Shown one piece after another: positions 1 through 5,704 of a DNA stretch of 6,794 nucleotides. The stretch lies in contig CAJGCI010000101.1 in NCBI GenBank assembly GCA_904501855.1, forward strand, positions 1 to 6,794. The letters run 5' to 3'. A program made the position numbers and the translations under genes. The first letter of the stretch is position 1. Each line of letters opens with the position of its first letter. Source of the DNA: Oscillospiraceae bacterium. GTDB taxonomy: Bacteria > Bacillota > Clostridia > Oscillospirales > Oscillospiraceae. The notes below the pieces were generated by a model, which searched no databases, had not been told where the DNA came from, and saw only the letters and a program-made list of their open reading frames with translations.

Positions 1-95
1 ACACCCTCGACCTTCTTCTCGATGACATAGGCAAAGCTTGCGATGCCTACGAGAAGGCAGAGGACTTTGATCACGATCTGCAGTACGCCTTTCAT
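1..95 (-). CDS. N-terminus of a small membrane-anchored protein (partial, runs off left edge)
   Basis: Only the first 31 codons are in the window. The protein starts MKGVLQIVIKVLCLLVGIAS and continues FAYVIEKKVEG. Residues about 4-25 form one hydrophobic membrane segment, followed by a charged stretch rich in Lys and Glu. This looks like an uncleaved N-terminal anchor or the first helix of a small membrane protein. The ATG at 95-93 is preceded by AGGGAGG seven bases upstream, a strong ribosome binding site, and by a near-consensus promoter at 145-174. I therefore regard it as a real gene with its own transcription start, although it is too short here to assign a family. The visible frame has no stop. 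Function unknown. Confidence 0.75.
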   Translation of the reverse strand, partial: MKGVLQIVIKVLCLLVGIASFAYVIEKKVEG

Positions 96-144
96 AATTA
101 CCTCCCTACAAACGAAAAGAATCGGATGTTGTTCTTTGATATTT

Positions 145-174
145 ATTTTACGTCAGGTGCAAAAAAGGTGTCAA
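145..174 (-). promoter_or_regulatory. Sigma-A-type promoter for the left-edge membrane protein gene
   Basis: On the minus strand a perfect -35 TTGACA (174-169) is followed after 18 bp by TAAAAT (150-145), which matches the -10 consensus at five of six positions. It lies about 50 bp upstream of the ATG at 95. The segment between promoter and start codon is AT-rich with no obvious leader structure. Confidence 0.7.
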
Positions 175-186
175 CGGAAAAGGGTC

Positions 187-212
187 CGGTTTTCCCAAAA
201 CCGTGATTTTTT
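187..212. terminator. Hairpin, possible terminator behind the DUF362 gene
   Basis: CGGTTTT (187-193) and AAAACCG (197-203) form a perfect 7-bp inverted repeat with a 3-nt loop, 38 bp past the DUF362 stop codon. Read on the minus strand it is followed by GACCCTTTTCC, a poor T-tract. Read on the plus strand it is followed by TGATTTTTT, a better tract, but no plus-strand gene feeds into it. A second, weaker AT-rich inverted repeat (GGAAAA 236-241 / TTTTCC 248-253) overlaps the DUF362 stop codon. The likely role is to separate DUF362 transcription from the promoter just downstream. Termination strength on the minus strand is uncertain. Confidence 0.4.
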
Positions 213-241
213 CCATTATAATCCGAAAAACTTGTGGAAAA

Positions 242-1414
242 TCATGGTTTTCCCCGGACGCTCACCGCGTGTACGATGCGGCCGGGCAGTGTCCGCCGGA
301 CCTGCATGGCGCCTCTGGGACAGAACTCTTGACAGCAGAAGCACCGGATGCAGCGGTCCCGGTCGATGCGGGGAAGACCGTCCGCCATGGTGATGGCCCG
401 GGCCGGACACACCTGACTGCATTTGCCGCAGCCGATGCACAGTTCCCTGCGGACGCCGGGACGCGTGGTCATGGTCATCTTCATGACGGAGCCCCGGATC
501 CTGCCGGTTAGCCCGGGAGAGGAGAAACTCAGATCCCGGGGGGCGGCGCTGATGTCGAAATCCGACACACGGAACAGGCTGGGGGAGTCTCCAAGAACAG
601 GGACCTCATCCCCGACCTCCGGTCCCAGCCCCCGGGCGGCAGCCCGCCGCAGCGTAGGGACCCGGTCGGAGGAGAGACCGATGATGCCGGCACACACCGC
701 ATCCAGACTGTAGGGACTGCGGGAGGCCATGACGCAGCCGATGTGCCGCGGCCGGCCGGCAGTGGGTCCGTTGCCCTCCATGCCCTCCACCGCGTCCACA
801 AGATAGAGCTCCGGCCGGAAGTGCTCGTTGAGGTCGATGAGCATATCCGCGAAGTGGTCCTCCTGGGAAAACCGCATGTGGCATTCGGATTTCGCCGTGC
901 CGGGGATGGCGCCGAACATGTTCTTCACGGCACAGGTCATCCCCATCATGGCGTGGGTCTTCAGCTTTGCAAAGCAGATGACGGCATCCGCCTCCTCCAG
1001 CCATGCGGTGTAGGGGAAGGTGTTCAGCACGGCAGCATCGTGATCCACCGCGTCCCGCACATCGAAGTTGTCGTTGAGAGAACCGCCGACCTCCTCCACC
1101 GCGTGGAGTCCCGTGGCCTGATAAATGCCCTTCAGATACATGCCGTTGAACAGTCCGCCGGGACTGTCTCCCACCACGGCCCGGGCACCCTTTTCCGTGA
1201 TGAGCCGGCACAGCTCCCGCACCAGAGCGGGGTGGGTGGTGGCGGCTTCCTCCGGCTTTGCCGCGGAGACGAGGTTGACCTTGACGGCAACAGTCATCCC
1301 GGGACGGACGAAATTCAAAGCGTCCATCTGACGCAGCACGAGGCCCAGGGAGTGGCGGACCGTCGCTTCCTCATAATCGGCACATGCCTGAATGCTGACG
1401 GGGGCGTAGGACAT
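242..1414 (-). CDS. DUF362 domain iron-sulfur protein with C-terminal 2x[4Fe-4S] ferredoxin module
   Basis: The 390-residue protein has two parts. The DUF362 domain covers about residues 40-245, with blocks typical of the family: KVNL (45-48), GDSPGG (82-87), KLKTH (150-154), VKNMFG (163-168) and MEGNGP (212-217). A bacterial-ferredoxin module follows at about 318-370. Its two complete CxxCxxCxxxCP motifs use C326, C329, C332 and C336, then C355, C358, C361 and C365, enough ligands for two 4Fe-4S clusters. There is no signal peptide or membrane segment, so it should be cytosolic. The family is widespread in anaerobes and its reaction is generally not established; electron transfer is inferred from the clusters. 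An in-frame ATG at 1459 would add 15 residues. I chose ATG 1414-1412 because AGGAGG lies nine bases upstream, while the intermediate ATG directly abuts that site. It is transcribed divergently from the DUF1810 gene and appears monocistronic. Confidence 0.9.
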   Translation of the reverse strand: MSYAPVSIQACADYEEATVRHSLGLVLRQMDALNFVRPGMTVAVKVNLVSAAKPEEAATTHPALVRELCRLITEKGARAVVGDSPGGLFNGMYLKGIYQATGLHAVEEVGGSLNDNFDVRDAVDHDAAVLNTFPYTAWLEEADAVICFAKLKTHAMMGMTCAVKNMFGAIPGTAKSECHMRFSQEDHFADMLIDLNEHFRPELYLVDAVEGMEGNGPTAGRPRHIGCVMASRSPYSLDAVCAGIIGLSSDRVPTLRRAAARGLGPEVGDEVPVLGDSPSLFRVSDFDISAAPRDLSFSSPGLTGRIRGSVMKMTMTTRPGVRRELCIGCGKCSQVCPARAITMADGLPRIDRDRCIRCFCCQEFCPRGAMQVRRTLPGRIVHAVSVRGKP

Positions 1415-1423
1415 TTTTCGCAT

Positions 1424-1429
1424 CCTCCT
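1424..1429 (-). promoter_or_regulatory. Ribosome binding site that fixes the DUF362 start
   Basis: A perfect AGGAGG on the minus strand ends nine bases before the ATG at 1414-1412. It begins immediately upstream of a nearer in-frame ATG (1423-1421), too close for that codon to be used. It therefore supports the protein beginning MSYAPVS over longer forms. Confidence 0.75.
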
Positions 1430-1440
1430 GTGTGGGATCC

Positions 1441-1478
1441 GGCTAGTTCGAATAGCCATAAAAGATTGTCAAATCTTT
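1441..1478. promoter_or_regulatory. Inverted repeats in the divergent promoter region (candidate operator)
   Basis: Two palindromic elements lie between the DUF362 ribosome binding site and the DUF1810 promoter. AAAGATT (1461-1467), GTCA, AATCTTT (1472-1478) is a perfect 7-bp inverted repeat whose centre contains TTGACA when read on the minus strand (1472-1467). GGCTA (1441-1445) and TAGCC (1453-1457) flank a TTCGAA. The TTGACA could be the -35 of the DUF362 promoter, but no good -10 lies 16-18 bp downstream, so promoter assignment is weak. A repressor site overlapping a -35 would look like this. So could chance symmetry in AT-rich DNA. Confidence 0.35.
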
Positions 1479-1501
1479 GTTAAAGTTGTGGAAAAAACAT
1501 A

Positions 1502-1531
1502 TTGTTTCCCCTGCGGACAGTATAATATAAT
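1502..1531 (+). promoter_or_regulatory. Probable promoter of the DUF1810 gene
   Basis: Overlapping perfect TATAAT hexamers sit at 1521-1526 and 1526-1531. With the second, TTGTTT (1502-1507) gives an 18-bp spacer and a modest -35 (three of six matches). Transcription would begin near 1538, leaving a short leader of about 26 nt before the ATG at 1564. The -10 is convincing; the -35 is weak, so the promoter may need an activator or be of moderate strength. Confidence 0.55.
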
Positions 1532-1563
1532 AATTGCAGCAAATCTAGAAAGGAACGATTGAT

Positions 1564-1989
1564 ATGAGCACTGTTTCGGACTTAAAGCGTTTCGCGGACG
1601 CACAGCAGAGCAGTTTTGCCACAGCGCTCTCTGAGATACAGAACGGGAAAAAGCGCAGCCACTGGATGTGGTACATCTTTCCGCAGATCCACGGTCTCGG
1701 CGTGACTCCCACTTCCCAGTACTATGCCATCCGGTCCCTGCAGGAAGCCAAGGACTTTCTGGCAGATCCGTATCTGGGCGGCAACCTCATCAAGATCACC
1801 AGTGCACTGCTGGATCTGGATACCAACAACGCATCCGCCGTCTTCGGATTCCCCGATGACCTGAAGCTGCGTTCCTCCATGACCCTGTTTGCACAGGTCA
1901 GTGATTTCGATGTGTTCCAGAAAGTGCTGGACAAATACTTTGACGGGAAGCCGGATGACCGGACCCTGTCCATCCTCGCGAGAGACTGA
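1564..1989 (+). CDS. DUF1810 family protein
   Basis: This 141-residue protein is full length for the DUF1810 family, one compact cytosolic domain of about 140 residues with no signal peptide or membrane segment. The diagnostic blocks are present: FADAQ near the N-terminus (10-14), KRSHWMWYIFPQ (30-41), SQYYAI (51-56) and FGFPDDLKLRSSMTLF (94-109). The conserved His-Trp-Met-Trp and Lys-Leu-Arg-Ser-Ser-Met clusters suggest a binding or active site. I know of no established reaction for the family. Older annotations call some members calpastatin, which is not informative in bacteria. The start is supported by an AAAGGA site nine bases upstream and by a TATAAT promoter. It is divergent from the DUF362 gene and is followed by hairpins, so it is probably transcribed alone or with the phosphatase gene by readthrough. 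Confidence 0.88.
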   Translation: MSTVSDLKRFADAQQSSFATALSEIQNGKKRSHWMWYIFPQIHGLGVTPTSQYYAIRSLQEAKDFLADPYLGGNLIKITSALLDLDTNNASAVFGFPDDLKLRSSMTLFAQVSDFDVFQKVLDKYFDGKPDDRTLSILARD

Positions 1990-2012
1990 GGAGAGAAGAT
2001 CATACACCAACG

Positions 2013-2041
2013 ATTGCCGCATTCTGAGGATGCGGCAATTT
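2013..2041 (+). terminator. Perfect 10-bp hairpin after the DUF1810 gene, likely weak terminator
   Basis: ATTGCCGCAT (2013-2022) and ATGCGGCAAT (2030-2039) are exact reverse complements with a 7-nt loop, 23 bp after the DUF1810 stop codon. Only a short TTT follows before CC, so intrinsic termination may be partial. It may equally act as an mRNA 3'-end stabiliser that lets some transcripts reach the phosphatase gene. Confidence 0.55.
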
Positions 2042-2045
2042 CCAT

Positions 2046-2063
2046 CCCCGGCCTTGGCCGGGG
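2046..2063. repeat. GC-rich palindrome CCCCGGCC-TT-GGCCGGGG
   Basis: Two exact 8-bp arms (2046-2053 and 2056-2063) are separated by TT. As RNA this would fold as a 7-bp stem with a 4-nt loop. It sits just after the 10-bp hairpin and 36 bp before the phosphatase start codon. It has no T-tract, so it is not a standard terminator. It could be part of a tandem termination structure, a 5'-leader hairpin, or a protein-binding palindrome. Confidence 0.5.
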
Positions 2064-2087
2064 AACGGAAGAAGCGGATACATGAAC

Positions 2088-2093
2088 GGGAGG
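2088..2093 (+). promoter_or_regulatory. Ribosome binding site that fixes the phosphatase start
   Basis: GGGAGG ends six bases before the ATG at 2100-2102. The alternative in-frame ATG at 2082 lies upstream of this site and has only a weak purine stretch ahead of it. The downstream start is therefore preferred. Confidence 0.65.
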
Positions 2094-2099
2094 AAGAAC

Positions 2100-2879
2100 A
2101 TGCGTATCGAGGGGGAAAGACTGCTGAAGATGGCCCGGGACCTGAGACCGGTCATGGCCGACCGGGAACGGGCCGGACACGCCACGGAAAAAGGGGAGAA
2201 GGATTACGTCACGGAGGTGGACCTGCAGGTCCAGTCCCGGGTGACGGAACAGCTGCACGACTGGTACCCCGGCGTACAGATGCTGGCGGAGGAAAAGGAC
2301 AATGCCGCGGTGGACACCCGGGGAGATTACTGGATCCTGGATCCGGTGGACGGGACCTCCAACCTGATGCATGACTTTCATCACAGCGCCCTGTCCCTGG
2401 GATACTGCGAGGACGGACAGCTTTCCTTCGGCATGATCTACAATCCCTTCACCGACGAACTGTTCTGGGCCCAGCGGGGAGAGGGAGCCTATCTCAACGG
2501 CACTCCCATCCGCGTCAGCACCAGACAGACGCTGGAGGAGAGCCTCATCCTCTTCGGCACCTGCCCCTATCACCGGGAGCGGTCGGCGGAGGACTTTGAG
2601 CTGTTCCGCCGGGTGTTCCTCCGTTCCCAGGACGTGCGCCGGCTGGGTTCGGCGGCCCTGGATCTGGCCTACATCGCCTGCGGGCGCTCGGACCTGTTCT
2701 TCGAACGGGATCTGAAGCCCTGGGACTACGCCGCGGGCCTGATCCTCGTCGAGGAGGCCGGCGGTACCGTGACGGATTACCGGCAGCAGCGTCCCGATCT
2801 CCGGGGCAACTCCGACATCGTGGCGGGAAACGGCATCACGGAGAAGCTGTTCTTCCGTGAATTCGGAGACCGTCTCTGA
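2100..2879 (+). CDS. Inositol monophosphatase family protein
   Basis: This 259-residue cytosolic protein has the size and full motif set of the Mg2+-dependent IMPase family, which hydrolyses inositol monophosphates and related sugar or nucleotide phosphates. VTEVD (37-41) supplies the early acidic residue. E64 in AEEKD, D81 and D84 with T86 in DPVDGTSN (81-88), and D209 in PWDYAAGLILVEEAGG (207-222) match the metal-binding and catalytic positions. All key residues are intact, so it should be active. Within the superfamily, substrate (inositol phosphate, 3'-phosphoadenosine phosphate or fructose bisphosphate) cannot be fixed from sequence, and no inositol or sulfate genes lie nearby. The start at 2100 rests on GGGAGG at 2088; ATG 2082 would add six residues. 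I see no promoter of its own in the 110 bp after the DUF1810 gene. It ends in a strong terminator. Confidence 0.9.
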   Translation: MRIEGERLLKMARDLRPVMADRERAGHATEKGEKDYVTEVDLQVQSRVTEQLHDWYPGVQMLAEEKDNAAVDTRGDYWILDPVDGTSNLMHDFHHSALSLGYCEDGQLSFGMIYNPFTDELFWAQRGEGAYLNGTPIRVSTRQTLEESLILFGTCPYHRERSAEDFELFRRVFLRSQDVRRLGSAALDLAYIACGRSDLFFERDLKPWDYAAGLILVEEAGGTVTDYRQQRPDLRGNSDIVAGNGITEKLFFREFGDRL

Positions 2880-2885
2880 TCGGTC

Positions 2886-2918
2886 ATGACGGAAGGCCTC
2901 CTTCCGTCATTTTTGTTT
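2886..2918 (+). terminator. Strong intrinsic terminator of the phosphatase gene
   Basis: ATGACGGAAGG (2886-2896) and CCTTCCGTCAT (2900-2910) form a perfect 11-bp stem with a 3-nt loop. The tract TTTTGTTT follows, starting seven bases after the stop codon. This is a textbook Rho-independent terminator. Its T-tract overlaps the -35 of the next promoter. Confidence 0.9.
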
Positions 2919-2944
2919 ACTTTGGTTTTTCACAACGGTATAAT
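2916..2944 (+). promoter_or_regulatory. Promoter of the acyltransferase-proA unit
   Basis: TTTACT (2916-2921, four of six matches to TTGACA) and a perfect TATAAT (2939-2944) are separated by exactly 17 bp. Transcription should start near 2951, giving a leader of about 28 nt before the ATG at 2979. The -35 lies inside the T-tract of the preceding terminator, so the two units are packed end to end. Confidence 0.75.
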
Positions 2945-2978
2945 GAGAAAAACAACTCGGGAAAGAGGAGCCCTCGAC

Positions 2979-4067
2979 ATGCCAAACGCAGAAACCCTGC
3001 CGGTCGCCGGCCACCGAATCGAATATCTGGACCACCTCCGGGTCATCGCCACCATGGCGGTGGTGCTTCTGCATATCTCCATCCAGGGATGGGGCGACGT
3101 GGACGTGCAGAGTGGACCGTGGATGGTCTACAACGTCTGGAACGGGCTGGTGCGCTGGTGCGTGCCTGTCTTCGTCATGATCTCCGGGGCCCTGTTCCTC
3201 AATCCAAAGAAGAAGGTGTCCGTCTACCGTCTGTGGACCAGAAACATCCCCCGGATCCTGTCGGCCTTCCTGTTCTGGTCCGTGATCTACGCACTGTATC
3301 ATCTGGCGACCCGCTCCGGATGGACGGGCCATACCTTTGCCATGGCCGTGCTGACGGGAAACTATCATATGTGGTTTTTATTCCTCATCGTGGGGCTGTA
3401 TCTCGTGACGCCGCTGATGCGGAAGATCGCCGCCGACCGGGGCATGCTCAATTATTTTCTGGTGCTGTCCCTGCTCTTCGGCTTCCTGATCCCCACGCTG
3501 CGCCATCAGGTGATCCCCTTTTCCGTAGCGCTGTCGGAGAGCGATACCATCCATGCGCTGCTGAAGGATTATGATTCCATGCGGATCTATCTGCCGCTGG
3601 GATATACCGGATACTTTGCCCTGGGCTGGTATCTGTACAAACGGAATCTCACTCCGGGAGAGCGCATCATCATCTATGCCATGGGGGTGGCAGGATTCCT
3701 CCTCACCATCACCGGAACGGCGGTGCTTTCCCGCAACCTGGCGAAAGCCAACTCCGCTTGGTACGAATATGTGTCCGTGAACGTGCTTCTGGAGAGCATG
3801 GCGGTATTCGTGCTGGTGCGCTACTCCTCCCGTTACTGGAAGGAAAAGGTCCGGAACCTGCTGTCCGCCATGGCGGACAAGACATTCGGGATCTATCTTT
3901 TCCATCTGCTGCTGGTGGAGTTCCTGGCGGATGTCATCGGACTCAAATCCACACTGTTTACACCGGTCCTGTCCGTGCCCCTGCTGGCGGCGCTGTCCTT
4001 CACGGTCAGCTATTTTGCCGCAAAGGGACTGAAACGGCTGGGACGGTTTTCCCGCTATATACTTTAA
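2979..4067 (+). CDS. Acyltransferase family 3 integral membrane protein (WecH/OafA-like)
   Basis: This 362-residue polytopic membrane protein has about ten hydrophobic segments (roughly 20-36, 56-74, 92-110, 131-146, 158-173, 206-220, 229-250, 264-281, 302-320, 328-347). Family hallmarks are an N-terminal RIEYLDHLRVIATMAVVLLH with the conserved H32 in the first membrane helix, RWCVPVFVMISGALFL (59-74), the HMWFL block (130-134), and FGIYLFHLLLVE (303-314) near the end. Relatives transfer acetyl or other acyl groups to envelope glycans, lipids or peptidoglycan precursors; the short single-domain form resembles the WecH branch. The substrate is unknown, and no polysaccharide genes flank it. The start at 2979 is chosen because GAGGAG (2965-2970) lies eight bases upstream and the promoter TATAAT at 2939-2944 would fall inside any longer frame. 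proA follows after 18 bp with no terminator, indicating cotranscription. Confidence 0.88.
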   Translation: MPNAETLPVAGHRIEYLDHLRVIATMAVVLLHISIQGWGDVDVQSGPWMVYNVWNGLVRWCVPVFVMISGALFLNPKKKVSVYRLWTRNIPRILSAFLFWSVIYALYHLATRSGWTGHTFAMAVLTGNYHMWFLFLIVGLYLVTPLMRKIAADRGMLNYFLVLSLLFGFLIPTLRHQVIPFSVALSESDTIHALLKDYDSMRIYLPLGYTGYFALGWYLYKRNLTPGERIIIYAMGVAGFLLTITGTAVLSRNLAKANSAWYEYVSVNVLLESMAVFVLVRYSSRYWKEKVRNLLSAMADKTFGIYLFHLLLVEFLADVIGLKSTLFTPVLSVPLLAALSFTVSYFAAKGLKRLGRFSRYIL

Positions 4068-4085
4068 GAAGAGGTGCTGCAAATC

Positions 4086-5342
4086 ATGACGACTTACGAA
4101 CTCATCGCAAAGACCGCGGAAACGAAATACGCCCTGGCTTCCGCCGGAACCGAACAGAAAAACCGTGCCCTGCTGGCCATGGCCGATGCCATCGAGGCGG
4201 CCACGGAGGAGATCCTGGCTTGCAACGGGGAGGATATCGAAGCCTCCCGCAGCAAGTATTCCGACGTGATGATCGACCGGCTTATGCTGGATCCGGAACG
4301 GATCCGGGGCATGGCGGACGGCATTCGCCAGGTGGTGGAACTGCCGGATCCCGCCGGACAGGTCCTGCGCACGGTGACCCGTCCCAACGGACTGGTGATC
4401 CAGAAGGTGTCCGCCCCCATGGGCGTCATCGCCATCATTTATGAGAGCCGCCCCAACGTCACCAGCGACGCGGCCGCCCTGTCTCTGAAAGCAGGCAGCG
4501 CCTGCATCCTGCGAAGCGGCAAGGAGGCCTGGAAGACCTCCAACGCCATCGTGGAGGCTATGAAACGGGGCCTGAAGGAAGCGGGACTTCCGGAGGACAG
4601 CATCAACCTGATCCAGGACACCAGCCGGGAGAGCGGAAAGGTGCTCATGACGGCTGAGGGCCTGGTGGATCTTTTGATCCCCCGGGGAGGAAAGGGCCTG
4701 AAGAAGGCCATCGCCGAGCAGGCCACCGTCCCCACCATCCAGACCGGAGACGGGGTGTGCCATGTCTATGTGGACGCCACGGCCGACCAGGAAATGGCCC
4801 TGAACATCATCGAAAACGCCAAGACCAGCCGTCCCAGCGTATGCAACGCCGAGGAACAGCTCCTGGTCCATCAGGATATCGCGGCAGAGTTCCTTCCGAA
4901 GCTGGCCGCCCGCCTGCGGGATGACCGCAGCGCCCATGGCCAGATCCCGGTGGAACTGCGCATCGACGCGAAGGCCGCGGAGTACATCGACGGCACCGCC
5001 GCCACGGAAGAGGACTTCGACCGGGAATTCCTGGATTACATCCTGGGCGTCCGGGTGGTGGACTCCGTGGAGGAGGCCATCCGGAACATCGATCTGCACT
5101 CCACCCATCACAGTGAATGCATCGTCTCTCAGGACCCCGCGTCCATCGATCTGTTCACCCTGAAGGTGGATGCCGCCGCCGTCTATGTCAACGCCTCCAC
5201 CCGCTTCACCGATGGGGGAGAGTTCGGACTGGGCTGTGAGATGGGCATCTCCACCCAGAAACTGCACGCCCGTGGCCCCATGGGCCTGGAGGAACTGTGC
5301 ACCTACAAATACGTCATCCGGGGCACCGGACAGACCCGATGA
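4086..5342 (+). CDS. proA: Gamma-glutamyl phosphate reductase (ProA)
   Basis: This 418-residue cytosolic enzyme reduces gamma-glutamyl phosphate to glutamate-5-semialdehyde with NADPH, the second step of proline biosynthesis. It is full length for the family. Family blocks visible are YESRPNVTSDAAALSLKAGS (119-138) and the following ILRSGKEA (141-148) of the nucleotide-binding domain, GDGVCHVYVD (221-230), and the catalytic cysteine C253 in SRPSVCNAEEQLLVH. The C-terminal half has the HSTHHSE, FTDGGEFGLGCEMGISTQ and KLHARGPMGLEE blocks. ATG 4086 is preferred over the GTG at 4074 because GAGGTG (4071-4076) sits nine bases upstream of it and overlaps the GTG. The usual partner, glutamate 5-kinase (proB), is not adjacent. 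Instead proA follows the membrane acyltransferase gene by 18 bp and probably shares its promoter. No terminator lies between its stop codon and the T-box promoter. Confidence 0.96.
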   Translation: MTTYELIAKTAETKYALASAGTEQKNRALLAMADAIEAATEEILACNGEDIEASRSKYSDVMIDRLMLDPERIRGMADGIRQVVELPDPAGQVLRTVTRPNGLVIQKVSAPMGVIAIIYESRPNVTSDAAALSLKAGSACILRSGKEAWKTSNAIVEAMKRGLKEAGLPEDSINLIQDTSRESGKVLMTAEGLVDLLIPRGGKGLKKAIAEQATVPTIQTGDGVCHVYVDATADQEMALNIIENAKTSRPSVCNAEEQLLVHQDIAAEFLPKLAARLRDDRSAHGQIPVELRIDAKAAEYIDGTAATEEDFDREFLDYILGVRVVDSVEEAIRNIDLHSTHHSECIVSQDPASIDLFTLKVDAAAVYVNASTRFTDGGEFGLGCEMGISTQKLHARGPMGLEELCTYKYVIRGTGQTR

Positions 5343-5360
5343 CCAACCCAAAATAAAGCG

Positions 5361-5389
5361 TTGACACTGAAAATGCTTTATGCTAGTAT
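5361..5389 (+). promoter_or_regulatory. Promoter of the T-box/trpB2 transcript
   Basis: A perfect TTGACA (5361-5366), a 17-bp spacer and TAGTAT (5384-5389) form a strong sigma-A promoter, with an extended -10 TG at 5381-5382. Transcription should begin near A5396, just ahead of the T-box Stem I. The -35 begins only 18 bp after the proA stop codon. Confidence 0.85.
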
Positions 5390-5395
5390 CACTTT

Positions 5396-5675
5396 AAACC
5401 GATGATGAAGAGCAAGTAAGCTCAGTGAACTTCTCCACAGAGAGCCGGGCCAGGTGAAAGCCGGCGGGAATAGCTGATGACTGAATGGACTTCGGAGGGC
5501 GACCCGATGCCGCAGGCGGAGGGGAGACGGAGCGTGAACTTCGTTACCAACATCGTGACATGATAGTGTCACTGAGAGGGCGCGTCACCGCGCCAAGCCG
5601 GGTGGTACCGCAGGAGAGATTGCACACTCCTGTCCCAGCAGAACAAAATCTGCGGGGACAGGAGTTTTTGTTTTC
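5396..5675 (+). ncRNA. T-box leader riboswitch, tryptophan (UGG) specifier
   Basis: The leader binds uncharged tRNA during transcription and permits readthrough into the downstream gene. Stem I opens with GATGAAGAG; GAAG (5407-5410) pairs with CTTC (5490-5493). AGTA (5415-5418) faces the specifier loop, where GAA-TGG-AC puts UGG at 5486-5488, the tryptophan codon. The distal part carries AGAGAGCCGGG and GGTGAAAGCCGG. Middle hairpins are GTGACA/TGTCAC (5555-5560/5567-5572) and Stem III GGCGCG/CGCGCC (5579-5584/5589-5594). The T-box AAGCCGGGTGGTACCGC spans 5595-5611, with UGGU (5603-5606) pairing the tRNA 3' end. The antiterminator (GGG 5600-5602/CCC 5634-5636 and CAGGAG 5611-5616/CTCCTG 5627-5632) uses the same bases as the terminator's 5' arm. 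The specifier matches the downstream gene, trpB2. The 5' end is inferred from the promoter. Confidence 0.95.
5626..5674 (+). terminator. Regulated T-box terminator
   Basis: ACTCCTGTCCC (5626-5636) and GGGACAGGAGT (5655-5665) form an 11-bp stem, extended by GCAGA/TCTGC (5638-5642/5649-5653) above an A-G mismatch. A TTTTTGTTTT run follows. The 5' arm is shared with the antiterminator helix, so folding is exclusive. With charged tRNA-Trp the terminator should form and trpB2 should be off. Confidence 0.92.
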
Positions 5676-5704
5676 CCGCAAAAAAGAGAAAGGAAGCGAA
5701 TACC

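Noticed and set aside
203..511. Plus-strand open frames over the DUF362 C-terminus and its downstream region
   Set aside because: They overlap the region encoding the two CxxCxxCxxxCP motifs on the minus strand. They have no ribosome binding site and no similarity I recognise.
743..1483. A 246-codon plus-strand open frame opposite the DUF362 gene
   Set aside because: The minus strand encodes complete DUF362 and ferredoxin motifs here. The plus-strand frame has His/Gly/Val-rich shadow composition and no motif.
1722..2573. A 283-codon minus-strand frame spanning the DUF1810 and phosphatase genes
   Set aside because: It crosses two real genes and the hairpin-rich spacer between them and shows no conserved domain.
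3378..5351. A 657-codon open frame on the minus strand opposite the acyltransferase and proA genes
   Set aside because: It mirrors two confidently identified plus-strand genes. It has no recognisable domain, and its composition (many Gly, His, Gln and Asp residues) is what antisense reading of GC-rich codons produces.
5355..5380. AAAGC...GCTTT symmetry around the T-box promoter -35 as a possible proA terminator or operator
   Set aside because: The arms are only about 5 bp with a long spacer and no following T-run, so it is neither a convincing terminator nor a clear operator.
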